Source: Lepturacanthus savala (Eukaryota; Chordata; Actinopteri; Scombriformes; Trichiuridae). Taken from it: DNA of 64,000 nucleotides. The stretch's first letter is position 1, and the number at the start of each line of letters is the position of its first letter. Made by a program: the position numbers and the translations under genes. Shown here piece after piece: positions 1 to 11,030 of this stretch. The notes beneath the pieces are model-generated. The model searched no databases and was not told where the DNA came from. It saw nothing but the letters and a program-made list of their open reading frames with translations. Where the stretch lies: positions 33,487,488 through 33,551,487 of the forward strand of contig CM060465.1 in assembly GCA_030544235.1 (NCBI GenBank), in the 5' to 3' direction.

Positions 1-420
1 GAGTGAATCCTGTTTATTAATGAGCCTGATAGTTGATGAAACTAGTTTATGCAGGCTTTGGCCTACAGAGGGCAGTCTCTCCACGTGGCAGAACAATCTC
101 TGAACTATGAACCTTGAGTGTGATCTGACCACTAAATCATTATGGACAACTGAAATGTTGTGTCATAAATTAAGTTGTATAATGTGTTGACAGTCCGGAG
201 TTTTACGGCCCGGCCCGGCTGAGGGGCATTGTGTGACGAATGGTACCGTTTGACACCGGCATGATAACAGATCATCACTATTCAAGCAACATAAAGGCGA
301 GCTGCAGGAACGTGTGCAGGTGCATTGATCAAAATGTCACGGCGGGGCAGGCTATCTAGCACAACAAGGTGAACTTCCATCCCACTTTTGGTGAATTTAG
401 AGAGCTCTGACTTGGCCTTT
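1..420. other. Unique non-coding DNA, candidate conserved element
   Basis: No open frame of convincing composition and no recognised repeat. The stretch is of mixed composition, contains CpGs scattered outside any island (about 195-345) and lacks simple repeats, which is the texture of many vertebrate regulatory elements. Conservation cannot be judged from one sequence, so this is only a candidate. Confidence 0.25.
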
Positions 421-818
421 CCCTGGCTACTGACATCCCCCCAGCTAGCATGTATCAAGACCCAGCAGCCTCATTACTCTTTATACAAACAGGTTTGGAC
501 ATATTGAACTCAGACCCAAAACACCCCCCCCTCTCCTCCCTGCCACCTCCTCTTCCCTCTCTCCCAGCTCTATTTGTAATTGGGAAGTGTTTGTCTCTCT
601 CACTCTATCTCCGGGTGTCTGTTTGCCTGACACTTGTCTGGCTTGGCCTAGTTTCTCCTTGATCTCATCAGTCAACGTGAGGACCTGTGAAGGCCATCGC
701 CCCATCTCGCTCCGTGAATCCCTGCCAGCGCCGAGCCTGTGTCAGCACTTCGGGTCTGAATCACATCCCCCCAATGCCATGCATGCATCCAGACTTCGAT
801 CCAGAAGCTCCTAATGTC
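421..818. other. Pyrimidine-rich non-coding stretch, no gene seen
   Basis: Rich in C/T runs on the plus strand (about 520-620). The short open frames here overlap on both strands and are dominated by Ser, Leu and Pro, as expected from pyrimidine-rich DNA. I see no splice-flanked exon or repeat boundary. Confidence 0.4.
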
Positions 819-1352
819 AACTGTGTTGTAAGTAACGTGTTACAAAAGTAATAAATTACTTTATCACTATATATCGGAGATGAGGTATGCTGATTTTGAT
901 CATGGTTTCATATAATTTATATTATCTATCTATCTATCATTGGATAGCACGTTTCTTTACCTTTCTAAACATAAGGAGGATCAAATGCACTTTGTGTCTA
1001 CACCTAAAGTGTCCACTTTCTGAAATAGCAGCAGTAATTTAGTATTTATAGAGGTGTCATTGTGACATGAAGTTAGTAAGGAGGCAATAAAACCATAAAA
1101 CAGACAAAATTATGAAGTTATCCTGTGCTAAGATTCAATTTTCAACAGTGGAATCAGCAGCTTTTTGAAAGCAAGATCCCTGCTGTGACTAGCAGCAATA
1201 ATGACAAAGATGAGCTATATTTAGATTAATGAATCATATAACGCCTTATATTTTAAACACAGTAATATTGTAATGTAAGGAATTACATTGAAATGCCAGA
1301 AACAAGTAATAAATAAAGCATTAGAGTTTTGAAGTAACACTGCTCCCCAAAC
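819..1352 (+). repeat. hAT-like non-autonomous element, family 1, copy A (degraded)
   Basis: Homologous to the stretches at 20160-20890 (opposite orientation) and 40575-41675 (same orientation). Shared landmarks are a left edge containing TTACAAAAGTAATA, an interior CTGAAATAGCA followed by ACATGAA.TTAG..AGGA.GC, and a right edge with TAATATTGTAA then CATTA.AGTTTTGAAGTAAC. The best preserved end (copy C) finishes in CCCAACACTG, so the terminus reads CAGTG, which fits the loose 5'-YARNG rule of hAT ends. No transposase is seen. The family name is from general knowledge of fish repeats and is tentative; the homology of the three copies is seen directly. Confidence 0.65.
929..944. repeat. (TATC)n short microsatellite
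   Basis: About four TATC units in an AT-rich stretch inside the family 1 repeat copy. Confidence 0.8.
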
Positions 1353-1369
1353 ACTCATTTTCATCCCAC

Positions 1370-1372
<3 letters not shown>

Positions 1373-1407
<35 letters not shown>
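1373..1407. repeat. (AC)n microsatellite
   Basis: About 17 uninterrupted AC units just downstream of the family 1 repeat copy. Confidence 0.97.
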
Positions 1408-1409
<2 letters not shown>

Positions 1410-1499
1410 CAGTGTGTGCTTTATGGTATCAAGCTCTAAGGCAGAAATAATCTCTTCATATAACATCTTTGGTGATGATGGAGCCAATCAAGCTTGAGT

Positions 1500-2100
1500 G
1501 CCACTTACCTCCATATGGTCCATGTCTGAAAAATCAAAGCCATTAACTTTAAAGGCCCCTTTCTGCACCAAATGTGTCAAAGAATTTGTAAATTTCTCAT
1601 TGAAAAGAGCAAAACAAGGCTGATCCAAAGGTTGTTACTCATTCACGGAGTAATGGGAAGTTAAAAACTTGTCAGAAGCCGTGCGAAATTACACTTCTCG
1701 TGATTAATGATGTCAAGAGTACAGCTAGCGGACCGATAATTTGTGTTAGAATGAAAAGAGTCGAATATAAATAAATGAGCGGTGGTTCCTTTTTGAAAAT
1801 ATTTTTAAACCGAGCAATGTCCCGAATTCCCTTTCCACGCTAATCTCTGTTCATTTGCATGAAATGCTGATGGTTTATTTATGTTGCATTGAGTTCTTTA
1901 TTTGACAGCGAAAGTGCAATTAACATCATTACATTCCAGTCACTTAAATTACAACAGATGTATGGCATGGAGAGTGTATAGTGACAGCTGAATTCCAATT
2001 ATTGTCCCTAGGTGGGCTCTTAGATAAATTGCACAGTTTATAAAGTGACTTGAATTCTAAAACTACGAGAAACAAACAATACAATAACATTTATATTAAA
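1500..2100. promoter_or_regulatory. Candidate conserved non-coding element upstream of the CpG island
   Basis: A unique stretch with many homeodomain-type ATTA/TAAT cores, an octamer-type ATTTGCAT (about 1853-1860) and a TTTATTTATG, free of simple repeats and of the dispersed families seen elsewhere in the window. It lies 1-1.5 kb upstream of the CpG-rich promoter-like block, a usual place for a distal promoter or enhancer. This is inference from texture and position only. Confidence 0.35.
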
Positions 2101-2192
2101 CTAAATAGGCTTCATTATAGCTGCACAAACTTTGGAACATAATGGTTCAATCAATCATCAAAGAGGCACTATAATTACTTTAGAATTAGTCA

Positions 2193-2490
2193 AACTTAAA
2201 GGGCCAATTCACCCAAAGTTTTAGATTTCTGTCGATTTATGTAAAAAATATGTGTTACAGAGGCTTCTGCTGCTTTTTAACACACTGGCAGAGAAAATGA
2301 TTCATTCTGAGCTTCACTCTGCAGATTCATCTGATGAAAGAGGAAAAGTTTCTCTGTGCTCGTTAAAAACCGAACATATCAACCAGCGTCATTTGTGACA
2401 TCACAACTAGTTTGGAGCCAGAGTGAAACTCAGAAAAGTGCGATGTGGAAATACACACTGAGAAATGACTTTTCAGTGTGAAGTAGCCTC
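2193..2490. repeat. Possible dispersed repeat fragment
   Basis: Begins with an AAAGGGCCAATTCACCCAAA motif that resembles the start of a common fish dispersed repeat (a phrase meaning roughly 'kgg.c.gttcaccc'). No second copy of the interior was found in this window, so assignment rests on memory of the family and is weak. Confidence 0.3.
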
Positions 2491-2492
2491 GG

Positions 2493-2728
2493 GAAGGTTT
2501 TCAATGTGGGGTTCTGGATCCCCCAGGGGTCCTTGAGGGAGTTCCGGGGGGGTCCCAGAAAAGGCAGTAATTTATTATACTATTATTATATGCTATATTT
2601 CCATCTGTAAGCAACACAATAACGATTTCTTTCATACACTTTATTGAATAAAAATCAAATTCTATAATTTATCTATAATATGAGACCTTTAAAGGTTCTT
2701 GACGTGAAAAAGATTTGAGAATCATCTT
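2493..2728. repeat. Possible hAT-like miniature element
   Basis: The left side carries GGGGTTCTGGATCCCCCAGG and the right side ends TTGACGTGAAAAAGATTTGA then GAATCAT. In reverse complement the right side reads like the 'GATTCTC..A..TTTTTCACGTCAAG' end that I associate with a vertebrate hAT-type repeat. The interior is AT-rich and non-coding. Termini are mutated and no target duplication is clear. Confidence 0.4.
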
Positions 2729-3084
2729 AAGCTGTTTAAAGCTAAAAAAATGTGCATATGTATAGTTCCTGGGAGAAGTAGGTGTAATGTTCAGAAAAAC
2801 ATGTCAAAAACACAAATTATAATTCACATATATTATTATGCAAACATCTTAAAGGTGTCTGGAGGAGCTCATTAAAGTTCTGCACTTAAGTTCAGACATG
2901 TTATGTTATGTAATTATTTTATGGGAATGTGTCTGAGGGGAAAAACGCCTGCTAATGACTTTACAGAATAATGTGAGTGTGTGCAGATGACTGTATGTGG
3001 GGCGGCAGCGCAGGATGAAGCGAAAACCTCCCAGAAAACATCACTTTTCTGAACGTTTTCCTGGTGAATTATATCCCTGATTTC
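2729..3084. other. Non-coding DNA immediately upstream of the CpG island
   Basis: AT-rich up to about 2990, then composition changes abruptly to GC-rich. No repeat and no TATA box at a convincing distance from the proposed exon. Confidence 0.4.
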
Positions 3085-3289
3085 CCCTGAGGTGACCTGG
3101 GACCGCCCCCCACTCGGATCATCCCCCCTAGAGCCGTGGTCTTGGAGCAGCGCCGCCGCGCCGCGCCGCTCCCTGCGCCCGCGGAAATATTTCGACGCGT
3201 CGGCGGAAAGGAAACAACACAAGTTGCCGCCGCTGCTGCTTTTTCTTCCTCCTGCTGCCGCTCGCTGTGCTGCACGGTGAAGCTCCACC

Positions 3290-3858
3290 GGCGGAGTGGG
3301 AGGGAATTATTCCGCTCCGGAGCCGATAGCACCGACTCTCCTCCAGTGCGCGCTCGTCTCTCTCTCCTCTCCCTCTTCTCTCTCTCTCTTTTCCTTCCCT
3401 CCCTCTGTGTGCTGCCGTTTTTTCCTCAAACGCGATGACAGTCGAGGCGAACGCATGAGCGGAACCCACAGGTGTGTTGCCACTATAGCTGAGCCCGCGC
3501 GCAGCTCCTGGGACACGCGCGCACACCTGGAAATTACCATGTGACTCGGCACCTGGGCGTGGAGAAAGTCCCAGAAAAAAAGAAGAACCAACCCGGAGAC
3601 TCTTTTGTTGAGGAGCGTCGCCTTTCGGGGCAGGAATTGACAAATCGGACACACAAGTAGTAGCCGGTGTTTTTTTTTTATCCCTCTCTGTCGGATTAGT
3701 GCCTTCCCGCAAACCCCGCAGGACGCTTTCGGGGGGAGAGTAAAATGTGAACTTGCTCGCGGACTTCTTGTTTTTTTCCGGGGAAGGGGGGGGAGAAAAC
3801 CTCCAGGATCTGGACCGTTTGCGCAACTATTCCCTCTTCGCTCCCTTCCTTCTCCAAG
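3290..3858 (+). other. Putative non-coding first exon (5' UTR) of an unidentified gene
   Basis: The stretch ends CTCCAAG and is followed at once by GTGAGT (3859-3864), a near-perfect vertebrate U2 splice donor, at the 3' edge of the CpG island. Several ATGs occur, but their frames are short, and the last one (3744) is followed directly by TGA, so the exon looks untranslated with upstream ORFs. The 5' end is not defined by sequence; 3290 is an approximate value. I do not recognise the gene. The absence of any coding exon in the following 60 kb implies either a very large first intron or that the gene is wrongly inferred. Genes with large element-rich first introns are often developmental regulators, but that is only a family-level expectation. 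Confidence 0.5.
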
Positions 3859-3864
3859 GTGAGT
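3859..3864 (+). other. Splice donor of the putative first exon
   Basis: AAG|GTGAGT matches the vertebrate 5' splice-site consensus and sits where CpG density falls. Confidence 0.55.
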
Positions 3865-6276
3865 TCCGGGGAAAAAGCTCCCGTCAAAGTGGCTCGCGGG
3901 GGCTGTTTGCTTTATGGTTTAACCATAGTATTAATTTCAAACCCGGGTAAATATGGAGCACCAAGTTTGGATAGCCAATTTTACGCCCTGTCGATGAAGC
4001 ATGGGTGCGTAAACCGTTTCCCAGGACCGCTTACCCTCTAATAACACCGCCACGCTTTTATTTATTTATTTATTTTAATATAATCCTCTTTTGTGTATTG
4101 CTCTGCAGAAATATAATATTCCCCAGATATATTGTGATGTGTGTGCCACAGCTGCAAATGTTTAATGAACAGCCACGGCATCGTAATTAAATAGTTTGAC
4201 ATGTACCAACACCTCCTGTTAGTTCTTTTTTTTTCTCTAGAGGGGGAAATTATGAAATGCATCCTGAAAGGAAATCGTTGTGTGCAAACTTGTCCCAGTG
4301 TTAAACTCAACAGCTGTGTGTTTTTGAAGGAGAAGAAAAGGCATGAAAAAAAGCATGCATTTCATCTCAGGAGCATTGCATCTGCACAGTCACCCCACAA
4401 GGAGCCGTCTGTCCCTTCATTGCACAGGCAATTTCTGTGAGAAATGTGCAGGAGGGCTGCTCCTCACCTCTGGACAGTGAGGCCGTCCATCAGCAGCAGC
4501 TGGGTAGTCGCTGAGCTTCTGCCTCCCAGTTTGTTTTCTTTCTGTCTTGGAGAACAAGGAGACAGAAGCACCATTCATGTCCAACCTTCCCCGATGCCCC
4601 GTCCAGTCTGTGTCTCCCAGTCCCCGTCGCGGCGGCGGCGCCTTCAACAGACCCACTGTACTGCCCGGTTGTCTTTCTAAATCGTCCTTTTATTCGTCTT
4701 CCGGCCTCTCTTTGAGCACAGGACCCAGTGTACTGTACTTCACATAGGATGCTCCTGTCTCGTGGGGTTTCCCGTTAGATAACGCTGTGTCTCCTGGTGG
4801 GAATGGATTAACACGGGCAGGAAAAGCGGTGGTTGGAAGTGGCTTCCAGCAGGAAGTCGACCTCCAGTCTCCTGACTGGAGCATGGATGGTTTTCCAATA
4901 GATGCCATCTGCTCACATGGACACACGCAAGCAATTGAAAACCAAGCTGCTTCCTCGTCCTCTCCCTCTTTCCACCATCCCTCCCTCCCTCCGCCACCAC
5001 AATGCTTCATTCAGGGGTTTATCTGCTCCTCTCTGAATAAATAGAGACACCTTATCTGCGCGGAGGAGAGTGGTGATAAATGTTTTCTCCTGCTCCCCAC
5101 AAGGGTGAAAAAGACAAGCGCAGCGCACTTCTTCATCATAGTTGCTCTTTTCAGGGCAAGTGAATAGGAGACATTGCTCATTCAGGTCATGCCAGTGTTC
5201 AGGGATTCTGCAGGAACAATCCCAAAAGCCGAATGCAAGCTCATACCCTGTTATACAAGGGATACGGAGAGAATAACAAACAAAAGCAGGCATTTCCATG
5301 AGTTCCTTTTTTTCTTCTCCGTAATAGGCCACTGGCTCTGGAAATGAAACTTTGTGGTGAGTATTTTTGGATCCAGTGAAATAGCCTCTGACCAACGGAG
5401 GTAGGGAAATATTGGCCAGTGGGAACTCCGATGTTAAGCTTTAAGCTTCTACATGTTGTGAACTGAGGTTCATCTCATGCATTTTTAAAGTGCTACACGG
5501 TTTTTCTCAGATAGTTTGAATCCTGTCGTGTCTGGAAACACGGATCCTGTTTCAGACGCTGTTGGAGTATTTTCTTTACAATCTGAAACATTAAGATTTC
5601 AAGCATACTTCTAGTCCACAGGTAACAAAAGGTCACAGACAGAAAAGGGAAAAAAGCAGCAGTTATGACGTACATTAAGGTTTTCTATTACATATCGCTG
5701 TCTAACGATCCTCACTATTAATAAATCTTAAAGAAGCTGCCCCCACATTTCAGTAAATTTAGACACAGAATCAGTTTTGGCTAGCATGAACTCACATGAG
5801 GCCGTAACAGTCATGAGTTTGATCTGGTCCTTATGACAGGGTTATGCATCGCCTGTATTTTTCCAGTTCCTTGGTAACATTCTGGTTGCAGACGAGGCCT
5901 GCGAGGGCTAAACCCTAAACCATGCCTTTTGTAAGTCCAGCTGGTCGGACAGATTTGCCTCCAAGAAGGCAAAGAAAAAAAAAAAACGTGGCGAGCCGTT
6001 GGCAAAAGTCGATCCAACCGCTCCTCAATAAGCCCCGACCGCCCGGGTCCCACATGAGGTGCAGAAAAGAACCCGCAAGAACTCTTTCATTTCCAGCGTT
6101 TATTGCTTTGAATATTATATGTACACATTTGATGAATTTCCATGTTATGAACCATATTCTCCCAGACAGCCTGTCTAGGTTCCTTTTGCCATATTAACCT
6201 CAGATTCTCACTTTTATCATAGAGAGCATTTGCTGCTACTTTTATTTTAAAATAAATACAGTGATTATATAATATC
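3865..6276. other. Start of putative intron 1, no exon seen
   Basis: Mostly unique sequence with CT-rich patches (about 4500-4720, 4950-5000). Open frames are short and overlap on both strands. Some patches, such as 5040-5400, are of mixed composition and could be regulatory, but nothing in the sequence proves it. Confidence 0.4.
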
Positions 6277-6741
6277 TACCATTAAAAAGTTTGGGGTCAC
6301 TCAGACAATTTAGTGTTTTTCATGAGAATTAAGAAATCGATGAGGTTAGAAATAATGATTTGTATTTGAAATAATTCAATTTGTCAAAGGAAGGTCAGTT
6401 TCTAGCTTCTCTAAGCAGCTAAACTGTTTCCAGCTGTGCTAACATGTTAGCATCAAGGGTTTTCTAATCATCCATTATCCTTCTGATGCAATGAGCAAAC
6501 ACATTGTTCCATTAGAACACTGGACTGATAGTTGCTGGAAATGTTCCTCTATACACCTATGTAGATATTGATGCACAAAAAACCAGACATTTGCAGCTAG
6601 AATAGTCATTTACCACATTAGCGATGTATAGAGTGGATTTCTGATTAGTTTAAAGTTATATTCATTGACAAAAACTGCAAAAGTGCTTTTCTTTCAAAAG
6701 TGAGGAAATTTCTAAGTGACCCCAAACTTTTGAACGGTTGT
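6277..6741 (+). mobile_element. Tc1/mariner-like miniature element, family T1, copy 1
   Basis: Termini read CTACCATTAAAAAGTTTGGG on the left and CCCAAACTTTTGAACGGTTG on the right, an imperfect terminal inverted repeat. The interior phrases TTCTAGCTTCTCTAAGCAGC, TCCATTAGAACACTGGACTG and CACCTATGTAGATATTGATG recur at 11031-11692, 15055-15326 and (reversed) 55843-56099. Known full-length relatives are Tc1-family transposons with a transposase in the middle; here the middle is deleted, leaving about 465 bp. The inverted ends carry the CAAAAGTTTGGGGTCAC phrase typical of this fish family. Confidence 0.85.
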
Positions 6742-6774
6742 GTGCGAGAGTGTGTGTGTATATGCTTGTGTATA

Positions 6775-6813
<39 letters not shown>
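6775..6813. repeat. (GT)n/(TA)n microsatellite
   Basis: A short GT run followed by about 15 TA units, directly beside the right end of the Tc1-like element. Confidence 0.95.
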
Positions 6814-6815
<2 letters not shown>

Positions 6816-8263
6816 CAATACACATCCATCATGTGCTGTGTCCCACAGCCCACAGACTTTTTATACACAACTGTGGAATTGGAGGCATCTCCAGAAGTCG
6901 CCTTTATCAGTTAGATTATATCAATCCTTCAGCCGCTGATAGCAGAAGAACACTCCATCCCCCAAATAGATCAGCAGTTGTGTTGCAATATTTCTGAGGT
7001 CAAACAAATTTGAACTCCTCCCTAGTCTCTCTTTTGTTTCCATTGCATTGGATTACCGACTTCAGTCATTTTCATTTTGAAAATAAAACCATAATCCTTG
7101 TAAGCAACAAGCAATCCCCATGCCTCCTGTCGGCGGCATGCAAACAGAAAAAAAAGGCACCAAACAGACTGATACATGAATAGCGGCGGGTTCATGGCAA
7201 GTAGCTCGTTTTAAATGACAAGTTAATCTCCCTTTTTCCTGTGCCCAGACGAGAAGCGACATGCAATCAGAGTCGTTATCGCGTTGCTGTCTGTTAGACT
7301 CCGGCTGTCAGCGGATCTCTGACTGGTATTTCCCTACTTTAGAGTGGACTTTGTAAACTTATTGGTCTCAAAATAGGTGTGGCTCACACGAGAAAAAAGC
7401 CATATGCGTTTCCTTGTACCTCCCGCTTATCTAGAGTACACATACAGTAGGCTTCAGTGGAGAGTGGGCAGATGCGTGAAGGGCGTGTCAGCCTGGTATT
7501 AGACGGCTGAAGAATCTGGGGAATAGAGATTTCCTTCAGATTGTAGATAGGCTCGTCTTTTCATGTCTGCAGGATTATCCTATGATGAAGGGACGTCATG
7601 CTGAGGTGGATTTCTGATCCTATCTCCGCTGGGTTTTTTACGGCTGCCACCCCTTTGCCCTTGGAAATCCTGGCCCCGTCCTCAACTACCAGCTCGCCAG
7701 CTTTTCCTTTTCTCTCCATCCGTCCCTCTGGTTCCAATGTGGCGTTGTTTGTTCTTCACACTCCAAACCCTCGTCATCCTTTCCACTCAACACTTTTCCC
7801 CCCACGTCCCCGTACACCCGAGATGAGAGATAACAAAGCAGATGTACGATAGATCTATGAAGTGTGACCATGCTAATTCTCCTCCTCCCTCCCCCCCGGC
7901 AGCTGGCGACGAGATGGGCTGTGTGACAGGAAGATAGCAGCAGCTTTGGCTGCTCTTGCAACCACTGTTTCATGCATTTTTTTTTTTTTTGAAGTTAACC
8001 ACGATCTGGAGTGTTTCAACCTGGCGTCCAAAGCAAACGCTTCATCCTCAGACGTTACAGCCAAGTTCAGAGCTCAGCAGGGGGCGATTTTTACCTCTAA
8101 AACAACCTTGACACTTCCTCAACCCCTCGCATTTCATCTCATGTCCACGCTGACCACACCATGTCGCAGGTTTTCTTTTCTTCACGTCGCTGCCTCCCTC
8201 CATGCCAACTCATGCTGGGCTTTCACACCACCACACACGCTGCTTCTCAACCTGCCTTTTTAA
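6814..8263. other. Unique non-coding DNA, no gene seen
   Basis: Mixed composition with CT-rich stretches (7660-7820). The stretch at about 7260-7600 is free of simple repeats and could hold a regulatory element. No exon-like frame with flanking splice sites. Confidence 0.35.
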
Positions 8264-8345
8264 TAGCGATGGGTCGGTCACAAACGAGTCGGTTCAATGA
8301 GCCGGCTCTTTAAAGTGATCGATGGGAGGTGACTAAAAACTAGAT
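8264..8345 (+). repeat. hAT-like terminal fragment (family 2)
   Basis: Begins TAGCGATGGGTCGGTCACAA and continues ACGAGTCGGTTCAATGAGCC then GGCTCTTTAAAGTG. The reverse complement of the right end of the element at 39963-40262 reads CAGTGATGTG...GGTCGCAAACGAGAC...TTCAAAGAGCCGG, so the two are related. Only one end is present here. Confidence 0.65.
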
Positions 8346-11030
8346 TAAAATACTTTGGATTTTCTTTGACTTAATTAGACTAAAATAATCAATAGCCGTC
8401 CTTTTTTAATTTCTGTGCTTGGGTTTTTATCGGCATTTTCTCTCCGACTTGTGAAGCAAGTTACAAGGGATTTTATACACAATTGACTACAGCAATTTAT
8501 TGAAATGATGATATGTGTTAAAATACAAATCACAAGGCAAAACAGCACTAAATCTGGTTGACTACGTTTTAACCATCGTGCAGCTTTCCTTAACTCTCGC
8601 AGTGAGAGGACCACGATTAATATTGTAAAAATACGAACACGCTGCAAAGAGATAAATGTTTCATGTTGGGAGGGAGCTGCTTTAATTGCATGGTTGAGAT
8701 CTGGTGGGCAGGATGTTCCACATGAAAACTGAGATCCTTTTTTTCTGAATTTTCTGAAAAAATGGGCACAAGTTTGAAATAAGTTTGCCCAGAGGAAAAC
8801 ATGATCTCCATTTCTGTTCAAAAGTCTTTTTTTTTTTTGGAAACAACAGTGGTGTTAGCTGTCAGCAGCCTTGAGGTTGCATAGCTGAGGAGTGAAGGCC
8901 AGTGATGGAGACAACAATGCAGGCGTCTACTTTCAACCACAGGCCTGTGGCAGGTGGAATGACAGGTCGACACAGACACGCGGCCTCACTAAAGGCTTTT
9001 GATGCTAGCTGCTCTCCGGAGACATGTCGTCCAGCCCACCTACTACACTACTGCTGCTACAAGTTCACACCCAGCCACACGCTTCCATTGACACCATCGG
9101 CTATCTGAAAACTGATCAGTGACAGAAGAGATAAGGGTCACCTTGGTTCATATCAGGGGAAATCTCAGTCGGATGCTTTAGTCTCGGAAAAAAACAACAA
9201 CAGAGCAGCGAGCCAATTTATTTTTTTGCTTTGGTAATTGAGTCTGGCTCGTATTGCCATCAGAATGTTACCCATTTAAAACACTTCAGAGGAGAGTTGC
9301 TTCAATCAGTGTAATATGACAGGTGATGCTTATTCTAGCTCCTCTGCTTTATGATTAAAAAAAAAAACAGATCTGTCTGTGTGTCAAATTTTAGCATATT
9401 GTAGATGAGTCAATGCTTAACTTCTTTGTAAATTCAAGGTGCCTGTGCAGGATTTGGCAGTTTGCAGGTATATCTTTATCAGAGAGATTTGAAATGGATT
9501 CATGGCAGGGATTCAAATTGGTGTTTTTGGACATAAGAGGAATCCTGTTTCTGATTAGATGAACACTTGAAGAAAATGGCTCAATTTGGGGTAAGAAGAG
9601 GACAGAGGTATCTTTTGGGTATGGCACTTGCAACACCTTTATTTAATATTAATAAGTAAAACAAATAAATGAGAAAAAATGTAATTTGTATAGAACTTTT
9701 CAAACAACAAAATGAAAAATGTCTCACACAGTAAAATACATAATATAATAGCCTCATCTTTGTCATGCACACGTTTTTAAGCGGTAAACACTCGATAATA
9801 ATAAAACTTACTAAAAGAGGAACTGAGGAAATGCTGAAAAGCTGAGGTTTGAGGTTAATATTGAGACTATTTCTCATTGTTCCAATAATCATAATCAGAC
9901 ATTTGCCAGGAGCATGAAAACTTAAAAATATCCATTTAAGGTACATCTAAAATAGATGGAAATGTGAGATTAATTTGCGATTTGGCCACAGCTCGATCTG
10001 TAGGTTGACATTATGCAATGATAGTTTATAGCTTCTTGATTTTACTTTCAAATTGCACCAGATTGCTGCATTTAAATTTACAATTTTCATTTTTTTCTAA
10101 CCCTAACCTCAAGACCCCTGTAGAATTGGGTGCTCTTGTCATACTTTACCTTTAACTGAAATGGTGCTACTGGAATAGGACAAGGCTTAGACCTGTAGCT
10201 AAGCTCTCAAGTAGTATCCCCTCCAATTTGTATAAATCTCACTATATGAAAGCGTGTAAAGGAGGGAGGGAATTCTCCCCATTTTGAAAAATGTATTTCA
10301 CCCGCTGCAGTGGCTGAGGAATAATGGAAATGGTGTAGAGCTACTTATTGCACCTGTAATGCATTTTGTTCTTGACTGAGAGTTGCTCGGCATTGAGTGC
10401 CATTTAATCCTTGCTAAGGCACCAGAGGGTGCAATTCATTTTTATCCATGTGAGTCATTTCACAGTTAATCCTCAAACTGACCAATTTACACCAGCCAAG
10501 ATCATTTTTAATTATCACCTCTGCTTTACAGCTAATGTGACGTCCAGCTGGTTCGTGTTAATTTGGTGGTTTCCGTTGAGTATTGGCCCTCTCCTTTTTT
10601 CATTTTTTTTTTTTTTTTGCATACACACAACTGATTAATTACTAGGCGGTGGATGTGAGCCTCAGCCAAAACTGGTGTGTGACAGATGCATGAAGGGTCA
10701 GTGTGCTGGCAGCAGCTGGATGAAGGTCACGCCAACCTGAGGAGGCTAAGGGGGAAGATAATGTGGCAGGAAGGAAGACATAGTGAGATGGTTTGTACAG
10801 GTGTAACTTTATAGAGGAGATGAAGCACCTCATGCATCTAGAAGTCATTAATTTGCAGAATATGACACTGTACACCCTCATTATATACAGATAGCGCTTT
10901 AAAAAAAATACATATATATTTCATTCGTATCTGAATCCTTTATTCATATGTGAATCCACGGCAATTTCCATATTGCAAGAAGAGAAATTAGAGAATTATT
11001 CATGTGTTTCTACATTTTGCATTTAGCAAT
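8346..11030. other. Non-coding DNA, no gene seen
   Basis: Unique-looking except for a moderately AT-rich stretch (9620-9960) whose TTTGTATAGAACTTTTCAAA phrase resembles a common fish repeat. The interval 9120-9330 is of mixed composition and could be a conserved element. Open frames are short and AT-driven. Confidence 0.35.

Larger units (their letters stand above)
3085..3960 (+). promoter_or_regulatory. CpG island promoter
   Basis: This is the only dense CpG cluster in the window. CpGs are packed at about 3150-3230, 3290-3360, 3430-3560 and 3690-3910, while flanking DNA is CpG-poor. It contains long CT tracts (about 3355-3425) of the kind common in core promoters and 5' leaders, GCGCGC stretches and two CACCTG E-boxes (about 3524 and 3550). 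No TATA box is evident, as usual for CpG promoters. Immediately 3' is a strong splice donor in the plus direction. A CpG promoter can fire in both directions, so a minus-strand transcript cannot be ruled out. Confidence 0.7.

Noticed and set aside
3128..3826. A 232-codon minus-strand open frame over the CpG-rich block
   Set aside because: It is Arg/Ser/Lys-rich, overlaps other frames on both strands, and matches what GC- and CT-rich promoter DNA gives by chance. A plus-strand splice donor explains the block better.
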